Of a stretch of 64,000 bases of DNA, positions 8,987-17,522 are shown one piece after another. Source of the stretch: JAFGOG01 sp034429215 (GTDB taxonomy: Bacteria; Chloroflexota; Anaerolineae; JAAYZQ01); assembly GCA_034429215.1 (NCBI GenBank), contig DAOUGI010000029.1, forward strand, positions 1 to 64,000, in the 5' to 3' direction. Each line of letters opens with the position of its first letter. The stretch's first letter is position 1. Both the position numbers and the translations under genes were made by a program. The notes under the pieces were generated by a model, which made no database searches, was not told the origin of the DNA, and saw only the letters and a program-made list of their open reading frames with translations.

Positions 8987-9013
8987 AATACCACATCTGC
9001 ATGGATTTGTCAA
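8985..9013 (-). promoter_or_regulatory. Sigma-70 promoter of nrtR-pncA-pncB
   Basis: On the minus strand TTGACA (9008-9013) and TATTAT (8985-8990) are 17 bp apart. The NrtR palindrome overlaps the -10 end, which is a standard repressor arrangement. Confidence 0.88.
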
Positions 9014-9062
9014 AGGGGTTGAGGGCAGATTTCCAACAGCCCCAAGCGTCCCCGATTCCTTT

Positions 9063-9091
9063 TTGACAGATGGCAATAACCTTGGTATACT
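9063..9091 (+). promoter_or_regulatory. Sigma-70 promoter of the P-type ATPase gene
   Basis: TTGACA (9063-9068), 17 bp, then TATACT (9086-9091) preceded by TG at the extended -10 position. An upstream in-frame ATG at 9070 lies inside this promoter, which rules it out as the translation start. Confidence 0.88.
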
Positions 9092-9123
9092 GTGCCACAT
9101 CCCGCGTGGGAGGAATGGCAGCC

Positions 9124-11589
9124 ATGACTCAAACCGAGCGGGTCACCCTCCGCGGTCTTTCTGAGCCGGAAGTGACCGAGCGGCGGGCCACAGGCCTGGG
9201 CAACGATGTGAGGCTCAGGACGGGTCGCACGTACGGCCAGATTGTCCGGGAAAACCTGCTCACTTTCTTCAATCTCGTGCTTTTTGGCCTGGCAATCATC
9301 CTGCTGCTGCTGGGCAGTCCCCGCGACGCCCTTTTCACCGCCGGGATTGCGCTGCTGAATGCGCTCGTCGCCACGGTTCAGGAGGTTCGGGCCAAGCGGA
9401 AGCTGGATCAGATCGCCCTGCTGACCCGGCCCAAGGCTGTCGTGATTCGCGAGGGGCAGGAAAAGGAGGTGGATCCATCGGCGGTGGTGGTGGGCGACCT
9501 CTTGGTGGCCGGCCCCGGCGATCAGATCATCGCCGACGGCATCTTGGTGGGCGATGGGGGGGCCGATCTGGACGAGTCGCTGCTGAGCGGCGAGTCGGAT
9601 CCGGTGGTCAAGCGGCCCGGCGATGCTGTCAGCTCCGGCTCCTTCGTGGTCACCGGGCGCATCTGGTACGAGGCGCAAAAGGTCGGCCGGGAAAGCTTTG
9701 CCAACAAGCTGGCTCAGAGCGCCCGCGCTTTCACTCGCGAGTCGACCCCGCTCCAGCGCGAGGTGAACCTGGCCGTCCGAGTGCTGCTGCTCCTGGTGCT
9801 ATTTTTCGGCGTTCTGATCGCCGATAACTACTTTATCAATCACACCCCCAGCCTGCTCGAGAGCATCCAGGCCGCCTCAGTAGTCTTTGGCCTGGCTCCC
9901 AGCAGCCTCTTTCTGATGATCGTGCTGGCCTATGCCCTGGGTGCGGTACGCATTGCAGACAAGGGGGCGCTGGTGCAGAAATCGAATGCGGTCGAGTCGC
10001 TGTGCCACGTGGACGTGCTCTGCCTGGACAAGACCGGCACGCTGACGGCCAACAAGATCCGGCTCAATGAGGTGAGGGCCCTGGCCGACCTGGACGAGGA
10101 CTGCCTCCGGCAGATGCTGGGGGTCTATGCCCGCAGCGTATCGGCCCCCAACCGCACCACGGAGGCCATTGCCGTCGCGTGCGAGGGCGGCCGAAGGCTC
10201 ATCCGGGAAGAGGTGGCGTTCTCTTCGGCCCGCAAGTGGAGCGCGCTGGCCTTTGACGGCGCCGACCATCAATCAGAGCCGGCCATGCACGGCACCTATC
10301 TGCTCGGCGCTCCCGAAATGATGGAGCCTGTCCTGGCGCAGGGCAGCGCCGCCTGGCAGGCGCTCGTGCACGAGTGGACGGGGCAGGGACAGCGCGTGGT
10401 TCTGTTCGCCTTTCGCCCCGATCTCGTGCCCCTGACCGATGGGGGCGGCCAGCCATGCCTGCCGCCCGATCTTGTCCCACTGGGCTTGCTTGACTTGACC
10501 GATGAGCTGCGGCCAGACGCACGCACTACCCTCGACGGCTTTCGCCAGGCCGGGATCCAGGTGAAGGTTATCTCCGGCGATCATCCCCAGACCGTGGCGG
10601 CCCTGGCCAGGCAGGCAGGACTTGATGGGGGAGCCCTTAAGGTCGTCTCCGGCCCTGAGCTGGCGGCGATGAACGAGGCCCAGTTCGCCCAGGCAGCGGA
10701 AGAGGCGGCGATCTTTGGGCGCATCACTCCCGAGCAGAAGGAGCGGCTGGTCAAGGCGCTCCGCGACCGCGGCCACTACGTGGCCATGACGGGGGACGGC
10801 GTCAACGACGTGTTGGCGCTGAAGCAGGCCAAGCTGAGCATCGCTATGCAGAGCGGCACCTCGGCCAGCCGCAGCGTGGCCGACATCGTGCTCCTGCAAG
10901 ACTCTTTTGCCGCCCTGCCCGAAGCGTTCCTGGAAGGTCAGCGGATCATGAACAGCATGGGCGACGTGCTAAGGCTCTACCTCACGCGCATCTTTGCCCT
11001 GGCCATCAACATCGCCACTGTGGCCATGATCTCGGCCGGCTTTCCGTACACCCCGGCACAGAACTCGGTCATCTCTATCTTTACGCTGTCGATACCCGCG
11101 TTCGCGCTGGCGCTGTGGGCCAGGCCTGCCCCCGTGCCCCGCGGCAGTGTCCTGCGGCAGCTCGCCAACTTTGTTATTCCGGCATCGATCATCACCGCCC
11201 CCTTTCTGAGCATCGTCTATGTCTGGTTCTACGTTACCACCCGCGACGGGGCGTACACGCAGTTGGCGATGACCTATGCCACCATTACAACCGGCCTGCT
11301 GCTGGTGGTGTTTGTCCAGCCGCCAACCCCCTTTTGGGCAGGCGGCGACCGGCTGGCCAGCGATTGGCGGCCGACACTGCTGGTCGTGGCCCTGTTTGTC
11401 GTCCTGCTCGTCAGCCCGGTGGTGCCGGTCCTGAATGGCTTCTTTGGCCTGGGTGCGCTGCGCCAGCCGGTAGATGCGCTGATCATCGGCGGCATTACTG
11501 TGGTGTGGATGCTGGTGTTGCGCTTTGCCTGGAAGATCAAGCTGTTCGACCGTTACCTGGAGATCAATCTGCAATCTGACGACAACTGA
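9124..11589 (+). CDS. Cation-transporting P-type ATPase
   Basis: About 821 residues. The phosphorylation motif DKTGTLT starts at D302, and TGDGVNDVLALK is the hinge motif. The actuator motif reads LLSGESDPV (TGES-like with S), and several hydrophobic helices flank the cytoplasmic domains. The overall layout and the C-terminal six-helix block resemble the P2-like group that includes mycobacterial CtpE, a calcium importer. The transported ion cannot be fixed from sequence, and Ca2+ or Mg2+ is a guess. The ATG at 9124 follows GGAGGA by 9 nt and lies downstream of the promoter. The gene stands alone, divergent from nrtR. Confidence 0.9.
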   Translation: MTQTERVTLRGLSEPEVTERRATGLGNDVRLRTGRTYGQIVRENLLTFFNLVLFGLAIILLLLGSPRDALFTAGIALLNALVATVQEVRAKRKLDQIALLTRPKAVVIREGQEKEVDPSAVVVGDLLVAGPGDQIIADGILVGDGGADLDESLLSGESDPVVKRPGDAVSSGSFVVTGRIWYEAQKVGRESFANKLAQSARAFTRESTPLQREVNLAVRVLLLLVLFFGVLIADNYFINHTPSLLESIQAASVVFGLAPSSLFLMIVLAYALGAVRIADKGALVQKSNAVESLCHVDVLCLDKTGTLTANKIRLNEVRALADLDEDCLRQMLGVYARSVSAPNRTTEAIAVACEGGRRLIREEVAFSSARKWSALAFDGADHQSEPAMHGTYLLGAPEMMEPVLAQGSAAWQALVHEWTGQGQRVVLFAFRPDLVPLTDGGGQPCLPPDLVPLGLLDLTDELRPDARTTLDGFRQAGIQVKVISGDHPQTVAALARQAGLDGGALKVVSGPELAAMNEAQFAQAAEEAAIFGRITPEQKERLVKALRDRGHYVAMTGDGVNDVLALKQAKLSIAMQSGTSASRSVADIVLLQDSFAALPEAFLEGQRIMNSMGDVLRLYLTRIFALAINIATVAMISAGFPYTPAQNSVISIFTLSIPAFALALWARPAPVPRGSVLRQLANFVIPASIITAPFLSIVYVWFYVTTRDGAYTQLAMTYATITTGLLLVVFVQPPTPFWAGGDRLASDWRPTLLVVALFVVLLVSPVVPVLNGFFGLGALRQPVDALIIGGITVVWMLVLRFAWKIKLFDRYLEINLQSDDN

Positions 11590-11616
11590 CGGATCCCCGC
11601 CGCGATCTTTTGGCTC

Positions 11617-12909
11617 TCACGCGGGAGCGGGGGAACGAGCGAAAGCGGTGGCCAGAGCTTGATCGATCAGTTTGAGGATTGCCACTGTGTTCAGTATGGC
11701 CTTGGGCTCCAGCGACGAGGCCAGGACGTATTCCTGCTCCTTGCTGCCATCGGCGCTCTGCTCCGAGCGGTGGGCATTGGCTCCTATCGGTCCCAGCCCA
11801 TCCAGGATGGGGAATGCGGACCAGAGTGGATTGCCGTCGCTCAGACCGCCCCGCTCTTCGGGCACAAACTGCCAACCGAGCGCTGCACCGGCCTCCTGCC
11901 ACACCGCCAGAAGCCGGCCGGTGGCCGGGTTGCGCGGCCAGGGAGCAGTTCGCTCGGTAACCTCGATAGTGACCCGGCAGGTAAAGCTGCCGTCGGCGCT
12001 GCGCACCGAGGGCTGGTTGGCCAGGGCCAGCGTGGCCGCCACCCCCTGGTCGTATATGTCGGGCGAAAAGGTGCGCATCTCGACCCAGGCCTCGGCCAGG
12101 TGAGGCACGCGGTTGGTCACGGTACCGCCGGTCACCCGGCCGACGTTGAAGGTCAGCTCGCGGCTATAGTCGGTCAAGTCGGCGATGCGCCGGACGGTAT
12201 CGGCCAACTGTACAATGGCGTTGGCTCCCTCAGGATGGGCGCTGCCGGAGTGGGCCGACTTGCCCTCGACGGTCACATGGTAGATAGCCATGCCCTTGCG
12301 GGCGACGACGGCGGTGAAAGCGCCGTTTTCCACATGGCCACCTTCGTAGATCAGGCAGGCCAGGGTGTTGCCGGCCAGCCGCTCAAGGCACAGGTTGTGA
12401 AAGTCGAATGCATCCCGTTCTTCGGAGGCGTCGAGCAGGATTACCCAGGTCACGGCGTCGCAGGCTTGTGGGGCGATGGCCTGTAGGGCGGCCAAGGTCA
12501 TGTACAGGACGACGGTGCCGCCCTTGCAGTCGACGGTGCCGGGTCCGTAGCAGCGATCGCCTTCCTGCCGCCAGGCAAAGTTATTGGCTATCTCTTCCTC
12601 GGGTGGAAAGACGGTGTCGAGGTGGGAGACGAGGCCGATCTTGGGAGCATCCCCTGACGCCGACCTGGCGGGCCTGGTGAGAACCAGGTGGCAGCCATAG
12701 GCGGGGCTGGCCGATTGGATCCTTTCGGCGGTAAAGCCGAGATCGGCAAAGACCGCGGCGGTGAGGTCACCCACGGCGTTGACGCCCGCCGCGTTGGCGG
12801 TAAAGCTGTTGATCGATACCATCTGGCGCAGGAGGTCGAGGTAGAAGGGGAGACGGGGGCTGAGGTAGGCGGACAGTTGGTCGTGGAGGTTATTTTGGGG
12901 TGTGGTCAT
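11617..12909 (-). CDS. M20-family metallopeptidase (carboxypeptidase G2-like)
   Basis: About 430 residues with the M20 dinuclear zinc motifs: SHLDTV (H96, D98), TVDCKGG (D127) and SEERD (E163, E164), plus the dimerisation-domain signature KSAHSGSAHPEGANAI. Members remove C-terminal or N-terminal residues from peptides or hydrolyse acylated amino acids; this sequence is nearest the glutamate-carboxypeptidase/ArgE-like branch. The ATG at 12909 has GGAGAA 8 nt upstream, whereas a GTG at 12915 is too close. No signal peptide is seen, so it is cytoplasmic. It is transcribed divergently from the methyltransferase gene and convergently with the P-type ATPase. Confidence 0.88.
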   Translation of the reverse strand: MTTPQNNLHDQLSAYLSPRLPFYLDLLRQMVSINSFTANAAGVNAVGDLTAAVFADLGFTAERIQSASPAYGCHLVLTRPARSASGDAPKIGLVSHLDTVFPPEEEIANNFAWRQEGDRCYGPGTVDCKGGTVVLYMTLAALQAIAPQACDAVTWVILLDASEERDAFDFHNLCLERLAGNTLACLIYEGGHVENGAFTAVVARKGMAIYHVTVEGKSAHSGSAHPEGANAIVQLADTVRRIADLTDYSRELTFNVGRVTGGTVTNRVPHLAEAWVEMRTFSPDIYDQGVAATLALANQPSVRSADGSFTCRVTIEVTERTAPWPRNPATGRLLAVWQEAGAALGWQFVPEERGGLSDGNPLWSAFPILDGLGPIGANAHRSEQSADGSKEQEYVLASSLEPKAILNTVAILKLIDQALATAFARSPAPA

Positions 12910-12992
12910 GGGCACTTCTCCTTGAAATAGATCTCCCCCTCACCCTACCCTCTCCCCCAGGGGAGAGGAACACGATTTGTGAGAGCGGGGAG

Positions 12993-13021
12993 AGTGTATC
13001 ACGCTCGACGTGTCTTGTCAA
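12993..13021 (-). promoter_or_regulatory. Sigma-70 promoter of the M20 peptidase gene
   Basis: Minus-strand TTGACA (13016-13021), 17 bp, TACACT (12993-12998). The transcript leader holds a C/T-rich stretch around 12930-12965 that includes a small CCCCCAGGGGAG hairpin. Confidence 0.82.
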
Positions 13022-13034
13022 TCGGGGCCGGATG

Positions 13035-13064
13035 TTGAGGGGATTGGGGGAGGTATGGTATAAT
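13035..13064 (+). promoter_or_regulatory. Extended -10 promoter of the methyltransferase/korAB genes
   Basis: TGGTATAAT at 13056-13064 gives a perfect TATAAT with an upstream TG. TTGAGG at 13035-13040 is an 18-bp-spaced -35. An in-frame start at 13063 overlaps the -10 and is therefore unlikely. Confidence 0.8.
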
Positions 13065-13092
13065 GGGGAGTGAAGAGGGAGGGAAGAAGGAC

Positions 13093-13971
13093 ATGACGCG
13101 AACTGAACGATTCCTGGCAACTCTGCGAAGAGGGGAGGTGCTGGTTTCCGACGGGGCGACCGGCACGATGTTGCAGAGCGTGGGGCTCGACTGGGGGCAG
13201 GCGCCGGAGGCGTGGGTGCTGGAGCGGCCGGACAATATCCGGGCGCTGCACCGGGCCTATGTCGAGGCGGGCTCGGATGTGATCCTGACGTGCACCTTTG
13301 GCGGCACACGTTACCGGCTGGAGCGGCACGGACTGGGCGAGCGGGTGGGCGAGGTCAACCGCCTGGCGGCGGAGCTGGCCCGGGAAGCGGCGGGCGACGG
13401 CGTGTTTGTGGCCGGGGACATGGGGCCAACCGGGCAGCTTCTGGGGCTCAGAAGCAAGGTCACCACGGAGCAGATAGCCGAGGCTTTTGCCCAGCAGGCG
13501 GAGGGCCTGGCCGAGGGCGGCGCCGATTTCCTGGTGATCGAGACGATGAGCGACCTGGGCGAGGCGCAGGCAGCGATCGCGGGCGCTCGACGGGTCAGCG
13601 ACCTGCCGATCTTTTGCACGTTCAGCTTTGACACGCACGGGCGGACGATGATGGGGGTCAAGCCGGAGCAGGCAGCTAACGCGGTGGGACTGCTGGTGCA
13701 GGGGATCGGGGCCAACTGCGGCCACGACCCGGCCGAGTATGAGGGGGTGATCCAGGCGATGCACGAGGCGCAGCCGGAGGCGATCCTGTGGGCCAAGCCG
13801 AATGCCGGCCTGCCGCGCCTGGTGGACGATGCGACCGTGTACGATGCGACACCGGAGTACATGGCCGGCATTGCGCTGCGGCTGCGGCAGGCGGGCGCGC
13901 GGGTGATCGGCGGGTGCTGTGGCACGACACCGGCGCACGTGGCGGCGATCGCCGTTGCTTTGAAGGGGTAG
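13093..13971 (+). CDS. Homocysteine S-methyltransferase-domain protein
   Basis: 292 residues forming one Hcy-binding TIM barrel. SDGATGTMLQ near the N-terminus, GANCG and GGCCGTTPAH carry the three zinc-binding cysteines of this family. Such domains move a methyl group from betaine, S-methylmethionine or methylcobalamin to homocysteine; the cobalamin and folate domains of full-length MetH are absent. The start follows a purine-rich GGAGGGAAGAAGGAC. It is separated by only 2 bp from the 2-oxoacid oxidoreductase gene, so the three genes 13093-16569 form one operon. The methyl donor is not predictable. Confidence 0.88.
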   Translation: MTRTERFLATLRRGEVLVSDGATGTMLQSVGLDWGQAPEAWVLERPDNIRALHRAYVEAGSDVILTCTFGGTRYRLERHGLGERVGEVNRLAAELAREAAGDGVFVAGDMGPTGQLLGLRSKVTTEQIAEAFAQQAEGLAEGGADFLVIETMSDLGEAQAAIAGARRVSDLPIFCTFSFDTHGRTMMGVKPEQAANAVGLLVQGIGANCGHDPAEYEGVIQAMHEAQPEAILWAKPNAGLPRLVDDATVYDATPEYMAGIALRLRQAGARVIGGCCGTTPAHVAAIAVALKG

Positions 13972-13973
13972 AG

Positions 13974-15728
13974 ATGGCCGTCGACAGATTGCTGCTGCGC
14001 ATGGGGGGCGAGTCGGGCACAGACAATGTGATCTCGGCCGGCGACGTGCTGACCCTGTCGGTGGCGCGGAGTGGATATCACGTACACACATTTCGCACCT
14101 ATCCGGCCGAGATCAAGGGCGGGCCGGTGATGTTCCAGCTCCGGGTTGGGGTGCAGCCGGTGCCGTCGCTGGGCGACCAGCTCGACGTGCTGGTCGCCTT
14201 TAACCAGGAGGCGTGGGAGCTGCAGCACGAAGATCTGCGCTCTGATGGGATGTTGATCTACGATCCGGCGATGCTGGCGGTGCCGGAGGGTTTCAAGGGC
14301 ACGGCTTATGGGGTGCCGTTGGACAGGCTGGCCCGCGATATGAACCTTAGGAAAGGCAAGAACCTGATCGGGCTGGGGGCGCTGGCGGCGCTGTTTGGGT
14401 TTGATTTCAATGTGCTGCAAGCCACGGTCAAGGAAAAGTTTGGGACGCGCCCCGAGTTTGCCGAAAGCAACCGGATGGCCCTGCTGGCCGGTTTCGAGTG
14501 GGTGCGGAAGAATATCGCGGGCGAGATTCCGCTCCGGCTGGCGGCGCCCCATCGCAGGGAGGGATCGGCGCTGGTGATGTCGGGCAACCAGGCGATCGTC
14601 GCGGCGGCGCTGGCGGCCGGGTGCCGGTTCTTTGCCGGCTATCCGATTACGCCCGCCTCGGACATTATGGAGGAGCTGGCCAAACGCTTGCCCAAGATGG
14701 GGGGCGCCGTCTTGCAGACCGAGGACGAGATTGCGGCGATCGGCGCCGTCGTGGGGGCGTCGATCGGCGGGGTGAGGGCCATGACCGCCACCAGCGGGCC
14801 GGGCTTTTCGCTGATGCAGGAGATGCTGGGCTTGGCAACGATGGCCGAAGTGCCGCTGGTTGTCGTCGACGCCCAACGGGCCGGCCCGAGCACCGGCATG
14901 CCAACCAAGATGGAGCAGAGTGACCTCAACATTGCCCTGTATGGCGCGCACGGCGACGCGCCGCGCATCGTGCTGGCGCCAAGGTCGGTGGAGGACTGTT
15001 TCTACCAGACGATGCATGCCTTTAGTCTGGCCGAGACCTACCAGATGCCGGTGATTGTCCTGTCGGACCAGTCGCTTTCCCACCGCACCGAAACTCTGAC
15101 GATGCCCAACCCAGACCTGGTGCCGGTGGTCTATCGGCTGCGGCCTTCCGCCGGCGCCGAGTACCGGCGCTATGGGCTGACAGAGAGTGGGATCTCGCCG
15201 ATGGGGGTGCCCGGCTTTGACCCGGCGCCCTTTACGGCCACCGGCCTGGAGCACGACGAGACGGGCGAGCCGAGCTATACGCCGGCGATGCACACCGCCC
15301 AGATGGACAAGCGCGGAGTCAAGTTCGAGCGGGTGGCCGAGCTGTTGTGCGGGTTGGAACCGCCGCTGGGCTGCCAGATCTGCGGCGCACCGGAGGAAGG
15401 GGCCGAGGTCGGGGTGCTGACCTGGGGCTCGACGGCCGGGGCTGCCCGCGAGGCGGTGGAAGGGCTGGCTGCCGAAGGCTATCCGGTGGCAGGCCTCATC
15501 CCGGCGGTGATCAACCCGCTGCCGGCGTCGCGCGTTCGCTATTTTGCGCAGAACCTGAAGGCGATCCTGGTGCCGGAGGTGAACCGCAGCGGCCAGTTCG
15601 CAGCCTGGGTTAAGGCGCATACCGAGCTGCCCTTGATCTCGCTGAACAAGTATGGCGGGCTGCCGTTCACGCCTGGGGAGATCCGGGCCAGGGTGAGGGG
15701 CTTACTCGACGAGGTGATCCATGGCTAG
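13974..15728 (+). CDS. korA: 2-oxoacid:ferredoxin oxidoreductase, fused gamma/alpha subunit
   Basis: 584 residues. Residues 1 to about 190 are the gamma-type domain (GGESGTDNVISAGDVL, YPAEIKGGPVMFQLRV). The rest is the alpha domain that binds the thiamine pyrophosphate pyrimidine (FFAGYPITPASDIMEEL, TATSGPGFSLMQE). The complex oxidatively decarboxylates 2-oxoacids with CoA, or runs in reverse, using ferredoxin. The frame is open from 13788, but the ATG at 13974 just after the previous stop is the sensible start. It overlaps the beta-subunit gene by 8 bp. Two-subunit KorAB-like enzymes usually act on 2-oxoglutarate or related acids; substrate is inferred. Confidence 0.92.
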   Translation: MAVDRLLLRMGGESGTDNVISAGDVLTLSVARSGYHVHTFRTYPAEIKGGPVMFQLRVGVQPVPSLGDQLDVLVAFNQEAWELQHEDLRSDGMLIYDPAMLAVPEGFKGTAYGVPLDRLARDMNLRKGKNLIGLGALAALFGFDFNVLQATVKEKFGTRPEFAESNRMALLAGFEWVRKNIAGEIPLRLAAPHRREGSALVMSGNQAIVAAALAAGCRFFAGYPITPASDIMEELAKRLPKMGGAVLQTEDEIAAIGAVVGASIGGVRAMTATSGPGFSLMQEMLGLATMAEVPLVVVDAQRAGPSTGMPTKMEQSDLNIALYGAHGDAPRIVLAPRSVEDCFYQTMHAFSLAETYQMPVIVLSDQSLSHRTETLTMPNPDLVPVVYRLRPSAGAEYRRYGLTESGISPMGVPGFDPAPFTATGLEHDETGEPSYTPAMHTAQMDKRGVKFERVAELLCGLEPPLGCQICGAPEEGAEVGVLTWGSTAGAAREAVEGLAAEGYPVAGLIPAVINPLPASRVRYFAQNLKAILVPEVNRSGQFAAWVKAHTELPLISLNKYGGLPFTPGEIRARVRGLLDEVIHG

Positions 15729-16569
15729 TCTAGCAGCTCAAGATTATAAATCCAAGGTCAAACCGACCTGGTGTCCTGGCTGCGGCGATTATGGGCTGCT
15801 GGCGGCGCTGTACCAGGCGCTGGCCAGGCTCCAGCTCGATCCGGCCAAGACGATGATCGTGTCGGGCATCGGCTGCTCCAGCCGGCTGCCCTTCTTTGTC
15901 AAGACCTACGGGTTCCAGACGGCGCACGGGCGGGTGCTGCCGGTGGCGATGGGGGTCAAGATCGCCAACCCCGAGCTGACGGTGATCGCCGTGGGGGGCG
16001 ACGGCGATGGGTTCAGCATCGGCGGCGGGCACCTGGTCCACGCGGTGCGCCGCAATCCGGGTATTACCTACGTGGTGATGGACAACCAGATCTATGGACT
16101 GACCAAGGGGCAAACGTCGCCCACGTCGCCGCTGGGCATCAAGACCAAGAGTACGCCTTTTGGCTCGGCGGACGCACCGATCAACCCCATGGCCTGGGCG
16201 CTAGCCTCGGGGGTGAGCTTTGCGGCGCGGGGCTTTTCCGGCGATCCGAAGCTGCTGATCGAGCTGATCGCGACCGCTGTGCAGCATCCTGGTTTTGCCC
16301 TCGTCCAGACGATGAGCCCATGCCCGATGTTTAACAACAACCAAGACTTGTGGCGCGGCAAGGTCCAGAGCCTGCCCGCAGACCACAACCCGGGGGATCG
16401 GCTGCAGGCTATGGCCCAGGCGATTCGAGAGGATGCGATGCCGTTGGGTGTGTTCTACCGGGAGGTCCGGCCTACTCTGGAGAGCCACACCCGGGTGACC
16501 GACCATCCGGCCAAGGGCGACGCCGGGGCAGGGTTTGACGTGCGCGGACTGCTGGGAAGCTATCGCTAG
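15721..16569 (+). CDS. korB: 2-oxoacid:ferredoxin oxidoreductase, beta subunit
   Basis: 282 residues with the beta-subunit signatures: WCPGCGDYG (cluster-ligand cysteines), SGIGCSSRLPFF, and the thiamine diphosphate/Mg2+ motif GGDGDGFSIGGGH followed by VVMDNQIYGLTKGQ. The length and the single CPGCG motif match the two-subunit KorB type, which binds one [4Fe-4S] cluster and passes electrons to ferredoxin. Translation is coupled to the alpha subunit by an 8-bp overlap. A strong intrinsic terminator follows 13 bp after the stop. Confidence 0.93.
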   Translation: MASLAAQDYKSKVKPTWCPGCGDYGLLAALYQALARLQLDPAKTMIVSGIGCSSRLPFFVKTYGFQTAHGRVLPVAMGVKIANPELTVIAVGGDGDGFSIGGGHLVHAVRRNPGITYVVMDNQIYGLTKGQTSPTSPLGIKTKSTPFGSADAPINPMAWALASGVSFAARGFSGDPKLLIELIATAVQHPGFALVQTMSPCPMFNNNQDLWRGKVQSLPADHNPGDRLQAMAQAIREDAMPLGVFYREVRPTLESHTRVTDHPAKGDAGAGFDVRGLLGSYR

Positions 16570-16582
16570 AGGGGATCGAGAT

Positions 16583-16623
16583 CAGACCGGCCGGATTTGT
16601 AGGATCCGGCTGGTCTGTTTTTT
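16583..16623 (+). terminator. Rho-independent terminator after korB
   Basis: A 14-bp stem (16583-16596 with 16604-16617, one mismatch) and a 7-nt loop are followed by a run of T to 16623. It ends the methyltransferase-korAB operon. Confidence 0.92.
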
Positions 16624-16624
16624 G

Positions 16625-16893
16625 TCCGGGCCAAGAACCTATCCGAGCATAGCAGGTCGGGCTCACCTGCCCGACAAATCTGCCGTAGATGTGGCCAGCC
16701 GGCGGCGTGGCCGCCAGAAGGCCGGCAGGCCGCCATCCCCTGAAGGGGACCTCTGTGAAGCATGTGGCACGGGCGGCATCCGGCACAGATGAGCTGCCTC
16801 TGCTGATCCCTCCAAAGGGAAAAGGAGGCGGAAGCGGCGTAGGCTCGGCTTTGGGGACTAGTCCCTGTGGCTGGAAGGGTTTTACCCCCGTCC
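16625..16893. other. Non-coding spacer with hairpins and repeat
   Basis: No credible gene is visible. The spacer has GC-rich imperfect hairpins, a GGGACTAGTCCC palindrome at 16854-16865, and at 16736-16752 the element CCCCTGAAGGGGA, which recurs at 52953-52969. It separates the korAB terminator from the tad promoter. Confidence 0.55.
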
Positions 16894-16931
16894 GGACTCT
16901 AATCAAACTCTAGCCAAATTGAAATCAAACT
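16894..16931 (+). promoter_or_regulatory. 11-bp phased direct-repeat array upstream of the tad operon
   Basis: GGACT (16894), AAACT (16905), AAATT (16916) and AAACT (16927) recur at exact 11-bp steps. The longer unit AATCAAACT is identical at 16901 and 16923. The array overlaps the -35 position of the TGGTATAAG extended -10 at 16944-16952. Spacing of one helical turn is what OmpR-family dimers bind. Confidence 0.6.
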
Positions 16932-16943
16932 GTAATTGCAATG

Positions 16944-16952
16944 TGGTATAAG
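16944..16952 (+). promoter_or_regulatory. Extended -10 box of the tad operon
   Basis: TGGTATAAG fits the extended -10 pattern seen at several promoters in this window; no -35 consensus is present, the phased repeats lying there instead. It would give a leader of about 135 nt before the first TadE gene. The leader contains small hairpins but I cannot match it to a known riboswitch. Confidence 0.5.
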
Positions 16953-17094
16953 TGATCAGAGATATGCAAGCCAACTGCCCGCTTGCCTTGTATCCTCCCG
17001 CTGCACTGGGCAGCCAGGGCCTCGGCAGGCTGGAACCATGGTTTTACCGACAATGTGAAAATCGGCGCTCGCTGCCGGACAGGAGGGGAGTAGG

Positions 17095-17508
17095 ATGAGG
17101 GCGCGTGAGAAGGAAAAAGGCCAAAGCATTGTGGAGATGGCCTTTCTGCTGCCCATTCTGGTTCTGCTTCTGGTTGTTGTGGTCGACGCAGCACGCGCGT
17201 TTGATGCCTACATCGTGCTTACCAACGCCACCCGGGAGGGTGCTCGCTACGGGTCGTTCGTCGGCCAAGATAGCTCGGTGACCGTCGCGGCTGTCCAACA
17301 GGTGGTCGTCGACGATGTGCAGGGATCGGGCACCAATCTTACTCGCATGGAGGATTTCAGCGCATCCAACGTCGCGGTTGACGGCCTGTTCATAACCTCG
17401 ACTGCCGTGACCGTCACTGCCACATACGATTTCGATCTGTATTTTGGCGGGATCGTCGGCCTGGACACTTTTCACCTTCAGAAGCAGGCGGTCATGCCGG
17501 TCTACTGA
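17095..17508 (+). CDS. TadE-like pilus protein
   Basis: 137 residues. The N-terminus GQSIVEMAFLLPILVLLLVV is the TadE pseudopilin motif with a Glu at the processing site and a hydrophobic helix, followed by NATREGARYGSFVG, also typical of TadE. Minor pilins of this type are cleaved and assembled into or needed for Flp/Tad pili. AGGAGGGGAGTAGG lies just before the ATG. It is the first gene of the Tad cluster, 14 bp ahead of a second TadE gene. Confidence 0.88.
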   Translation: MRAREKEKGQSIVEMAFLLPILVLLLVVVVDAARAFDAYIVLTNATREGARYGSFVGQDSSVTVAAVQQVVVDDVQGSGTNLTRMEDFSASNVAVDGLFITSTAVTVTATYDFDLYFGGIVGLDTFHLQKQAVMPVY

Positions 17509-17522
17509 GACTGTGTCGAACG

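Noticed and set aside
9070..9123. Earlier start of the P-type ATPase at 9070
   Set aside because: This codon lies between the -35 and -10 of the gene's own promoter.
13311..15620. 769-codon frame on the minus strand opposite korA
   Set aside because: His/Arg/Gln-rich low-complexity product typical of antisense frames; korA is unambiguous on the other strand.
16953..17094. Possible c-di-GMP riboswitch in the leader of the tad operon
   Set aside because: Pilus genes sometimes carry one, but the conserved GEMM core and tetraloop pattern could not be found.
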